Source: Trebouxia sp. TZW2008
Taxonomy: Eukaryota; Chlorophyta; Trebouxiophyceae; Trebouxiales; Trebouxiaceae
DNA length: 64,000 bases
Assembly: GCA_002118135.1 (NCBI GenBank)
Contig: BDIU01000083.1
Location: forward strand, 1-64,000
Direction of reading: 5' to 3'
Within the stretch, counting starts at the first letter, position 1, and every line of letters begins with the position of its first letter. The notes under the pieces were generated by a model that was not told the DNA's origin, searched no databases, and saw nothing but the letters and a program-made list of their open reading frames with translations. The translations under genes were made by a program, and so were the position numbers. Of this stretch, positions 42,401 to 52,267 are shown in pieces.

Positions 42401-44434
42401 ATGAAGCGTTACAAGCAGACAGCTGTGGCAAGCTTTGCCAGTTGCAGGTGCGTTTTTGCTCATTATCTGACCAAAGCAATGAATGGCCCCATTTGGGCAT
42501 ATTCATTGAGACAAGCTTGACTGCATGATCCTTGTCTTTGCAATATGCTGTCTCCAATCATCTGTGGGTATTGAGGACTTCATCTCTTTAACATGTTCTG
42601 TTGTTGCTATCACGATTATCACAACCCTCGGCATTATTGTCAGCTGCATTGCCATTGCTGTCGCAGCAAGCATTTGAGCTCAAAGCATCAGCTCTCTTGC
42701 TCGATTGTAGCACATATCAACATCAACAGTCACAGCGGCATTTCTCAAGGCTAGCAAAACTGTTTTAAAGAGTTCACATTGGCAACATAGGACCTGAGTT
42801 ACACATACTTGACACCTGTGCTGAAATGTTCCACCTATACATATTGCCTTGTTCACATGACTTGTGTTTGTCGTCATCATCATTGCATCTGCATCGTTGT
42901 CATCATCACATTGTTGTCATCATCTTCCTCATCATTTTCACGATCATAAACAGTATCAATATCATTGCTGTTGAAATTGTGACTGCTATTGTAGTGACAA
43001 TCATTGTCATCAAACCAAATTCACAAGATGCAGGTGCACACAGGTGCTGGATGTGTTACAACAAGCTGGCATCACTCAGGCAAACAAGCTGCTGCCCTCA
43101 CTCTTCTCAGTGGGCAACGTTGGTGACGGTCTGTTGGAAAGTCTAGAGAAAGCTATCACTCCTGATGAAGCATCTCACGAGCTGTTGAGGGACATTGGCG
43201 CCCGCATGGGCTTGACAAGGTGGTCATCAGCCGGCACCACTCCAAGGGAGGCCTTGTCAGTTGTGCAGCTGTCTGAAGACTGCCAGCTTGCCAAGGGTTC
43301 GATTGCGTTCCAGGAAATAGAGGGTCTCAGGTTTGAAGTCAGCTTGCTATCAGCCGAGCCAAATGCAGAGACAGGTCAGTACAATATGCAAAAGCCAAGT
43401 CAACCAATTGACTAGCTATTGGCAAAATTGATGCAGCATGTATGGCTGCAATTTTGCCAATAGCCAGTCAATTGGTTGACTTGGCTTTATTGTGGCAGCT
43501 CTCTATGGCGCATGCTTGATTTGCAGCCATGAAAGTGTCACAAATCTATCACTTTTTGGCGCTGTGACCGCTCCTTGCTCTTGATGCCAAGACATGTGTT
43601 AGCTGTGAATGCTTTGTCTTATTCCACTCATTCCTTGCTTGCTGACTTTGCCATCATCTTACACCCTGCATGCCATAGTGTAGTTTGACTTGCACAGTTG
43701 CTTCACTCCAGTGAGCAGCATTCGTACTCACTCACATGATTCTCCACTCTGCAGGAAATGCCAGCACCAAAAGCATGTACAAGTTGCGCTTGCTTTCTGA
43801 ATTGTCCAAACTCAGAGACAGCGGAATCAAACACATTGTCCTGTACTGTGTGTCCTACCCTTCACCAGGAGTCAGCCCGGTATACAAGTGGCGAATGAGA
43901 TCAGATTGCTCTTGGAAAGCATCAGCATGCAACCCTCAGCCAACAGCTGCATTGACCCTTCCTGGTGCTTGCCTGGGCTTGTCAGCACACTAAGTGCAAA
44001 TATCACTGCGAGTTGCTGCAACGAATTCTTGAATTACTGGTGTGCTGTTATAGTGCAATGTTGACAGCAGTGGCTTGGTGCTGTCTGGCTATCAACAAGT
44101 GGGATTCCGCGTTGCAGAGCAGACCAGCTTCCTTGGCACCTGGTCTGCCCTGAGATACGAATTTGTGCTCAGAAGTGACGAGACAGAAGCAAGCCACCAC
44201 TGCAACTGTTGCACTGCTCCAGGTGTCCTCAAAACCGAAAAGTTGATTGATCTAGCTCATTCCTGTTACATGCAAGATGCTAGTATGATGCTTCTGCATT
44301 CGAGTCAGCAGACTGAGCGCATTTGCAGTGGTGTTGCTGGCTATCTCAAATGCCAGCCATCTTCAATGCCAGGGGCTGTTGAAATTTTGGCTCCTGTACA
44401 GCTTTGCATCGAGATTCAACATGTCTACTTTTGA
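39454..44434 (+). CDS. BTB/POZ-BACK domain protein gene with disrupted reading frame
   Basis: BTB proteins are commonly substrate adaptors for CUL3 ubiquitin ligases; the target here is unknown. Exons read: 39454-39598; 40497 onward (P/Q/S-rich linker); 41404-41721 (BTB: FVGISKPDLMIYSLW, PVQMPAETVYEMVASL); from 42174 (PLLEAACKDYLLSLKLRPLQ, then BACK-like LVHLFDCLDFTDVL); 43044-43374; 43755-43879; about 44068-44434. Three faults interrupt it: a one-base frame change between 40617 and 40724, a TAG at 41653-41655 where BTB domains normally have Tyr in the YSG turn, and a one-base frame change near 42300 in an A run. A TAA at 41383 is removed by a plausible 45-nt intron. This is either a decaying gene or the result of base errors. 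The domain call is good; the model is partial. Confidence 0.6.
41930..42065 (+). repeat. TAAGGACA-type dispersed repeat, second copy
   Basis: GTAAGGACAATG, GGGAAACGCTCACTGCA and CTCTGAGTAGGGGCAACT match the segment at 30725-30860 (GTAAGGACAATGC, GGGAAACAACCACTGCA, TTTGAGTAAGGACACTT) in the same order. Confidence 0.6.
42783..43020 (-). repeat. Dispersed element, reverse copy with ATC-rich flank
   Basis: The core lies at 42785-42840 and reads ACATTTCAGCACAGGTGTC on the minus strand. An imperfect (TCA/TTG)n tract runs 42870-43015. The order of simple repeat then core, in element orientation, is the same as in the forward copies. Confidence 0.6.
43391..43488. repeat. 40-bp near-perfect inverted repeat with 18-nt loop
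   Basis: The arm 43391-43430 (AAAGCCAAGTCAACCAATTG, then ACTAGCTATTGGCAAAATTG) pairs with 43449-43488 with a single mismatch. The loop is 43431-43448. It lies 16 bases after the donor at 43375, inside an intron of the BTB gene. Confidence 0.97.
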
Positions 44435-45190
44435 CGTGCTATGCCATGCTGAGCATGCCGTGTCGCGATGCACATGTCCACTGCGGTCGTGAACGCATCT
44501 CAGCGTACTGCGCCGGACATTTAAATCTTTTGTCAGCTCGGCCCAGCCTAGCAGGCTGTGGTTTGCGCGTGCAATCTTGTTGCTTGTAGCCGTGCATGGT
44601 TGATGTCATGTAGTCTTGCAGCAGCATCTGTGACTTGTGTGGGAGGCCATTGTCTATCGCAAGGCCCGCCAGACGTCTGACCAGGTCTGTTTGTTTTCCG
44701 ATGTTTTGCGGACGAGCTGTTAGCCAGATCTGATAGGTCGCGTGTACGGCATGCCTTTGACTGTCACGCTCTAAGGTCGATAAGACCATGTCACAAGGTC
44801 AGCTCACCTTTTGAGTTTTCCACCAGACTCAAGTGCAGACTGTGTCGATCTAATTACGTACAGCATGCTGAGCCTGATAGAGCCGTAGCTGCTGACCGAA
44901 CTGCTGACTTTGCACGGATAGAACAACCACAGGCTGTTGCCAAGCTGCATACGTCATATGTCTGTACTTTACTAAGCTTGCACGTTTTGTATCAAACATT
45001 TGCAAGTCTGTCAGCTGCAGTCATGAGTTAAGGCAGGTAGGGGCTGTCTGTTCATGTACCTTCTGACCACCTTGGTCAATGACTCGTACTTCTGCGTGCA
45101 TCGCTTGTGAAATGTTCAGGAACAATAGCTGCCATGTCATGCATTCCAGCTGCAAGTGCATGAGCATTTCTGAAGGAATGCCCTTGCTGC
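44435..45190. other. Spacer between BTB gene and Nup98-motif gene
   Basis: The stretch 44440-44950 is CpG-richer and may contain the promoter and first exon(s) of the following gene, whose exon at 45191 starts mid-codon. A minus-strand ATG-initiated open frame of 116 codons (44789-44439) lies here without a recognisable domain. Confidence 0.4.
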
Positions 45191-45393
45191 AGGGTTCAAA
45201 CCAAAGCCTGTAGATCTCGGCTCACAAGCTGTGCCTTGGCGACGCACATCTGAACAGCAAGGTGAATGGCCATCTATGATGACCATCACTGCCATGGATG
45301 AGTACCAGCACAAATCACACGAGGAGCTACGCTGGGAAGACTACCAGGTGTGCAAGCGAATTCCCAAACACTTGTCGGTGCCTGCCTTTGTCA

Positions 45394-45440
<47 letters not shown>

Positions 45441-48400
45441 ATCATGACAAGTGTGCCAGTAAGGCATATGCAGCTCCTGGAAGTTGCCAAAAACCATATG
45501 CTCTGCACAGGCTGGGTGCAGAGGCAAAGCAGCACCTTTGCAGTTCCCCATGCCTGCCAGCCTTAACGCAGCCTGTGGATCAGATGCTACCAGCAACAAA
45601 GCAGCAAGTCCAGGCCAGCGCTTGCCAGCTGCTGAGATCGCATCCCGTTGGAACCCGCAGCAGGTGTGCTGCAGTGTGCACGAGGACTTCAGCACATGAG
45701 CTGTGCATGTCTGCAGCGGTTTCTGCGTTTTGCCACCATCACTTTGCTTTGCTTGTTCATGTTCCTGTAATCAGTAGTGGTGAATAGCCAGATCTCAAGT
45801 GAGCGATTCATAAGATGTCAAATGGTCTCCTTGTTTATGTACAGTGATGGCATGAGTCTCTCACTCTGCATGCTGTTACTGTGCTATGTCTTGTGCACAG
45901 GCTGACACTCAGAGCAGTCCAAAGCCCTTCCACTTCCAGTGGCCTGGCAAACAGGGTGCAGCAAGCACTGTGGGCACAGCAAACAACATATTTGCAAGTC
46001 CGGTATCAGGATTTAAGCCTTCCGCAAAGCCAGTCTCAAGCCCACCTGTTTTCACGGGCATGCCAAACAGCATACCAAGTCAGACCAGCCCAGCTGGCTT
46101 CGAGTGGCCCCAGCAAGTGCAGCACTTTGTTCAGCTTGTGTCTGGTGCTGCTCCACGTCTAGCATCTTCAAAGTCAGCCTCAGCATTCTTGTCGTTTCAA
46201 AGCACAGTGGATTTCGCCTTTGGCTCTGAAGGCAAATCCTGGCTTCTGCCAAACGAGGTCTGTTTTGCTATGCTTTCCACAGCCCAGCACTGTCTCAAGA
46301 TGCAGATCTAGCAAGATCTGAGCTAGAGAGTGTGTTGCCATGCTAACACTTGATATCGCAGGGAAGTACTCAGTTTCAAAGTCAGTCAAGTCCGCCAGGT
46401 ATTAGAGCCTTGCATTACTTTTTCTCTACAGGCTTTGCTGTGCACGCTATGGCAGCACATCTGACAAATAATACATGAGAGCGCCTGATCATCTTGACCT
46501 GGTTTCAGGGGTTGATGCCTTTGATCTCTTTGGCCTTCAAGCAAAGCTCAGGCAATATCAATGGCTCTCAGGTAGATGCTACCATTGCTGCCCTCAATAC
46601 ATCATCACGTAGCACTACATGCGTCCCTGGTTGAACAAATCATTGGGGCATGTAGCACAAAACATCTCATCAGACTTTTTGGCTAGCCAAAGCATGTAAA
46701 CTCTTCTTGTCGTCTCTGCTCAACTCGAGTTGGCTTAGACATTGCCAGCTTAGTCACAAACCTGCCATGTGGATTAGACATTGCAATGGTGTTTTGTTGT
46801 GCAGGCTGTGACAGCTGGAATGATGACCTTGCATGGGTGACGTCAGGAGAAATCAGCGCCATCCCCAACATTCTGGCCAATCTGGATCATGTAGAGCAGC
46901 TTTTCATGCTACAGCCAACAAGTCTGAAGGACTTCTGTGTGCCTGTGCTCAAAAGCTCATCTGGGTCTGCTGCAGTACTGCCATTGCAGAAGGTCATGAC
47001 TGCTGTGGCACGTCTTAGCCTGCGGCAGCGCATGCATCTGATCTTCACAGCGTACAAAGCAAGATTTGCTGAGATTGGCGTTGTGACAGCAGGTACGCTC
47101 TGTTGATGGTCACCATCAGCTGACGTTCACTGATGTTTGTCAAGACAGTGAAAGCCTGCTTTGATACACATGAAGTTGTTGTTTTGTCATCCGGAGCATA
47201 CATGTAACTCTCAGAATGTCATAAACAGTGAATACATCACGATCTTCATAGAGAAGAAGAATGCCTGAACAGCACCACCAGTGGTATGCCACGGCATGCA
47301 TGATGATACAGGTGATCTGGATTACCTAGAGCAAGCTGACTTGAAATCTCTTAAGCTTCCTGGCGTGATACTGGACACCATGACATCCTGCATTGAATCA
47401 GGGCTCTGCACACCGCCCATCGTTGTTGAGTTGGGCAACCTTCAGAACATGTCAATAAAGGTATGAATGCTGCCTCACTGAGCAATCATCTTTGGGTTGA
47501 ACGAAACATCAATTGCAATCTTCTTCATCAGCCTCACTTTGCCAAAATTGATTGTTGCAGGATCTGCTGAGCAAATTCAATTTAGCCAGTGCTACTTCTC
47601 TGTTTCAATATGTGGGAATGCAGACCCCTCAGGTAAGATCAGAACCTTCGTTATCCTGCAGTCAGCTGTTACGTCAGCAAAATCATCATATAAGACAGCT
47701 GTATGTGCGGGCAGATGTAGTCCACAGAAAAGTGCAAATGTTAGTCCAGGAATGTGTTGATTTCCTGGCAAGCGAGAGGGGTGGGCATGTCAACGTGACC
47801 CTCGCTGTGGTATGCAGGATGCTTGCCAACTTCCAGACGCAGATCTAGAGAAGTGGAAGAGCAGATTTGGTGCACAAGTGCCTTTTCGCAAGCTCAAAAA
47901 GCTACTCGCTTCAGTGCAACTCAACTTGTTGTACCAGAAGCTGCGCGCTCATGGTCTTCTTTCGAGGTTGTGCAGTGTGCAAGATTTTGTTCTCAATGAC
48001 AGCGATTCTTTGTGGCAGCAGATTCATGCAACAACATCATGGAACAAGACCCTGCTAGGCTCCACATCCTTTGCGTATCCTAGAACTGTGCCAACGCTTG
48101 CAGCGTTTAAGCAACAGGTCAAGCTGGTTGACCAGCTGACACAGAAGGACAGAGTGGCAGATATCTGGCATAGATATGGGGTCATGCTGGAGCAAGGCTT
48201 TGGCTTGCGCACATCTGGTATGCTATGCATGCTGCGAGCCCTATTCATATGTATGCTGTTGACTGGCAACATATGTATGCTGTCAATCAGCATGACACGC
48301 ATGCTGTGCCATCTGCAATGCACGCAGCTGCCCATCATGATGTGTCTGCTGTGGCTACCCAGCATACATGCTGCTCCTTGTGCAAGACAAGGCTGCTGCA

Positions 48401-51400
48401 CATCTGACATGCATGCTGCTTTTTGTGTGGATATGCGTGCTGCTGTTTGTGTGTATATGCATGCTGCTGTTTGTGTGCATGTGCATGCTGCATAGCTGCA
48501 AGTGCACCAGCAGCTGCATGTCAGGTCCCACCTGTTGTCTCAGCCCTGACAGCAGCTCTGGTACTTGGTACCTATATTTGACCGATGGTTGTAAGTAAAA
48601 CCCCCAACATAAGGATGGCGCTGCAAATCCAAAGTGTGCTGTAGTTTGCCCTGCAATGAGCTCATTCTGTCACCATAAACAGCTGCAACCATGCACCAAG
48701 GAGTACAATATAGCATCTCGCAAACAATCAGGCAACATCTGCAGAACTCGCCTCGGCCATGTTTGTCATGCTGCTGCAGATAGCGATAATGGTAGTAATG
48801 ACAATGATGACAATAGTCACAGTCATCACACTTTCTAGAATGCATTGCTAGGTCTGTGTGGCACGAGTCCTGCCTCGCCAGGCAGGCTTGTCTTGAGCAT
48901 CACAACAAGGATGATCAACTTGTCAAAGTCAGACAAAACAAATTCATGCTGCTGCAGATGACTTGCTGAAGCTGCATCGTGGTGACCTGGATGAACTTGG
49001 CAATTCCCCTGCTGTACTGTCCCTAGCCACCATTGAGTATCTGCATTGGCAGATTTTGAGTGAGCCTGCTGAGTCAGCACAGACAAGCTTACCCACATTG
49101 CCAGATATGCAAACATCGTCAGCGTCTGGATTGGGCAGCCTCATGGTGAGTCAGATATACAGTTGCAATTATTCACACTGCTCCAAAGTTGGCTCGCATG
49201 ACTTACTGAAGCTGCACCGTGGTGACTTGACAATACCCCTGCTGTACTGCCCCTAGCTAGCATTCAGTATCTGCATCAGATTTTGAGCAAGCCTGCTGAG
49301 TTAGCTCAGACAAGCTTGCCCATATTGGCAGATATGCAAGCATAGCCTGCATCTGGTTTGGGCAGCCTCAGGGTACGTCTTGCACCAGATATCAGAAGTC
49401 TTTCCAAGTCCTATTCTGCATGCGCAGCACAGTAGTAATAACAACAATAATGATAACAACAACGACGGCAACAACAACAATAATAACTAACAATGGTGGT
49501 GGTAACGACAAAGACAATGATACTGCCACTGATAAGAATAACAACAGTGAACATCACACATTCCAGCACATATGCTAGGTGTGTGTGCCCAGTGATAATT
49601 GCATTGCTTGTAGTCATCAGACACATGCTCAACCCTCTGCATCTGATTCCACTGCAAGGTTTGACTGATTTGGGGTGCTGCAAGACCCAAGTGCAATTTA
49701 AGTTCTACAGATTTCAAAAGTGCCCCATTTTTGTGCGTACAAAGAGGCTCAAACCCATTGTTGATTGTGTTGTGTTGTTGTCGAAAACTTCAGGAATGAG
49801 CCCAGTTGGTGTGGACCCAATGAAGCTCAACATATGCAAATTGAGATGTGGACCTCCAGCAATCTGCCACACACATCAGTGAAATTTGGCTGAACTGGTC
49901 TCACAACACCAAGGCACTTGTTGCTTGCAGGACTGGCTCATACACCCCAAAGTCAACTTAGCTGCATACTTCCCCATCTTCATAGGAGCAGGCTTCAAAG
50001 AATTGCAGGTGGCTGGGATTTCAATGCATCTGGCCTGTCATCCCGTGTAGTAACATTGTCATGCTGCAAATTGCCCTGTCATATGTTTTAGTGCCTTGTT
50101 GTTTCTCTCAGTGTCCTGTCATGCATTGCCCAGTGCGTTTACTTCATTGCCTAATCCTGTCATTCACTGTCATGTCCTTTGTTTCTCTGTCAGTTGCCCC
50201 ATCACCCTGTTGTTTGGTTCATCAAGCTGTGATTTATTGTAATGTTGCTTGATTTGCTGCCTTGTCACATAAAGCAGTGTCTTGTCATTCATTGACATGG
50301 CATTTGGTTGGCTGCCCTGTCCTGTCCTTTGTTGCCCTGTCAGTTGCCACGTCGCTGTGGCAAGCAGTGCATTTTCTTGCCATTCGCTTTCCTCATTATT
50401 TGCTGCACTGTCGTGTCATTCATGTCCACATTAAGCAATGCACACATTGCTGCTTGGCATGTACCACTGCATTGCCATTGCAGGACCTGAGACAGCTGCA
50501 GATAGATCAGCTGCAGCCATACATGCTGTCATGGCATTGCCGCCATCTTGTGACCTGTTTGAAGTGTTTGCTGTCACAAGACATTCCGCTTGGTAGTCTG
50601 GAACCCAGCTTATTCTGTCCTGAAACCAGTCAGCTGCACAGCCAAACAAGCACAACAGGTCAGTACATGTGCTGTGGTGTGTTGCTACTGGGCCATGTGT
50701 GTACTATGCAATCCCAAGCAAGCAGCATTGGCTGTTTGAGTTTTTGCAAGAAAAGTATGTTGTGCTTGTGCAATCTTATATCTGCCCAAACATGCTGAAC
50801 CCGACAATGCAACAGCAGGCTTTGCTTGGTGGTCATTATGAAGCACCCAGCTTGTCTCCACAGCAGCTGAGGACAAGGCAGACTTGAGCATTGATGTAAT
50901 GCAGGAGCAACATGGCTTGCTACAACCTTTTTTAGACAGTGCAGCCAACAGCTGACTGAATCAGGCCTAGCTCTGACTTGCCCCTTGGACACTGTGTTCC
51001 TGACAGCTGCCAGTCTTGACAAGCTTGACTGGACAGCACCTCCGTTCCATGGCACAGCATGGAAGCAGTCTGTACATAGAACTGTTGAGCAGATCAGCAC
51101 AGAAGAGCGCTTTGCAGCAGCCACACAGCGATACCCGCATGTCCTGGCTTCAGTTGGCCTATATGATTGGGGTAAGTGCTATTTGATAATCCCTGTTTGC
51201 ATTCTGCTCAGAGTCTCAAGGCTCAAACTGCTGCAAGCTGCCAGAAGGAATGCTGTTATCAGGATGCTCGATATGTTGGTAGTCTGTGGCGATATGTTGG
51301 TAGCAGTTAGGCCAACTAGAGAGCACCGCAAAGTTTCTGCTGCCAGCACACTGCAGCTCGTCTTTGCAACATCCCACTGTGTGCCTCACTTGTCTTGGTG

Positions 51401-51812
51401 GTATGCAGAGGACCTGAAATGGCTCAAGCAAGAAACGCTGCAAAGTTTGCAGTCTCTGCTGCCACATCTCATGTGGCAGTGGCTGCAATCAGCTGCTGTA
51501 TCAGCTGCATCAGAATTGCAGGAATGGAGCGCATTTTACTGTGCTGCTAATTTGCCTGCCAGAAAGCAGCTTGAACTCTGGCTGATACACTTTGACATGC
51601 TACGGCACCATGACATTCCAGGGTGCCTTGGGGTCACAGCTCTTAGTGACCTTGAGTGTGTGTCACTAGAAGTACAGTTGACAAAGCGTCCAGTGCAAAA
51701 AGCACAATGGCAGTGGGCACTGCGCACATATCAAAACCAACTTGCTCATGACAGGCGTCAACAGCAAGCTGCAGCCAGCGGTGCGGCAGGACGAAATGAG
51801 GAAAGACCTTGA
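45191..51812 (+). CDS. Nup98-type motif and FG-like protein with long helical and SAM-like C-terminus
   Basis: The role is unknown; the N-terminal part suggests a nuclear pore link. Exon 45191-45347 (5' incomplete) carries MTITAMDEYQ and HKSHEELRWEDYQ, the hallmark of Nup98/Nup100/Nup116 proteins. Exon 45901-46257 is Pro/Ser-rich with IFAS, VSGF, PVFTG, AGFEW and FAFG segments, FG-nucleoporin-like. Further exons: 46509-46571, 46805-47092, 47282-47460, 47561-47632, from 47666, about 47819-48217, 48958-49145, 49931-50008, 50484-50658, 50864-50895, 50940-51171 and 51409-51812 (TGA). The C-terminal two thirds is helical and unrecognised, except a SAM-like stretch across 49931-50540 (YFPIFIGAGFKELQ joined to DLRQLQIDQL). 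The Nup98 autoproteolytic domain is absent. Two adjacent genes fused by my reading remains possible, since the 46257/46509 junction needs a GC donor near 46233. Confidence 0.55.
45394..45440. repeat. (TTGC)n microsatellite
   Basis: About 11 perfect TTGC units in the intron after the exon at 45191-45347. Confidence 0.97.
48400..48497 (+). repeat. Minisatellite, ~25 bp unit
   Basis: Units of ATGCATGCTGCTTTTTGTGT type recur at 48410, 48434, 48458 and, partially, 48482, in an intron. Confidence 0.8.
48778..48900 (+). repeat. Dispersed element copy
   Basis: The simple-repeat part GATAATGGTAGTAATGACAA is followed by GCTAGGTCTGTGTGGCACGA, GTCCTGCCTCGCCAGGCAGG and CTTGTCTTGAGC. The last part matches 60158-60215 closely. 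Confidence 0.7.
49190..49380 (+). repeat. Whole-exon echo of the exon at 48958-49145
   Basis: The echo runs from GACTTACTGAAGCTGCACCG to GTTTGGGCAGCCTCA and follows the real exon end to end at an offset of about 240 bp. It has small deletions and stop codons (CCCCTAGCTAG; GCATAGCC). It is non-functional. Confidence 0.9.
49436..49605 (+). repeat. Dispersed element copy with (AAC/AAT)n flank
   Basis: A tract of AACAACAATAATGATAACAA type (49436-49500) precedes CACACATTCCAGCACATATG, CTAGGTGTGTGTGCCCAGTG. Confidence 0.7.
50030..50420 (+). repeat. CCTGTC-rich degenerate repeat tract
   Basis: Short units around GCCCTGTCA / GTTGCC / TGTCATTCATTG recur irregularly throughout this intron. No unit is fixed in length. 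Confidence 0.6.
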
Positions 51813-52267
51813 TCGCTCGTGGGACCCCTCTCTAGCTTGACAGCAGCGGTTTCTCGTTTGCTTCACCTGCATCGTTTGCGCAGAAAGTTTATTTGAATGT
51901 AGGCTGTACATGTCATAGTGTGCTGCAGCCTGTGCTTGTCATGGAGGGCTGCATACTTTCAAGACTGCTGCATTGACCTTGCATAGTCTGTTAGTGATGG
52001 CTGGGCAAGCAAACTGAGGCAGTCTGCGACTGTGCCGGTGCTGCAATTGTGCAGGTTGCCAGTCATGCTCTTAGTCAAGTGCAAGCAGCACATGACTTCA
52101 GCCAGCACTGCGTAGCCTGACGGGAGCATCGCCGGCCTCGCTCATGCAGAGACATCACAATAGGAATGTAGGCGCATGCGCACTGCGCAGCGGTGAGGCA
52201 GCGTCACCTGATGGCCGTTGTTGAGCCTCGCCCGGCACTGATCACTAAGGCACTGTTGACCTAACTG
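51813..52267. promoter_or_regulatory. Upstream region of TAF2
   Basis: No gene is visible. The segment 52110-52260 has more CpG (GCGCATGCGCACTGCGC, an 8-bp-arm palindrome at about 52170) than the flanks and directly precedes the TAF2 start. Promoter by position only. Confidence 0.4.

Noticed and set aside
44439..44789. Minus-strand ATG-initiated open frame of 116 codons as a gene
   Set aside because: No domain, no upstream or downstream exon and no homology recognised. It lies in a CpG-rich promoter-like patch where chance open frames are common.
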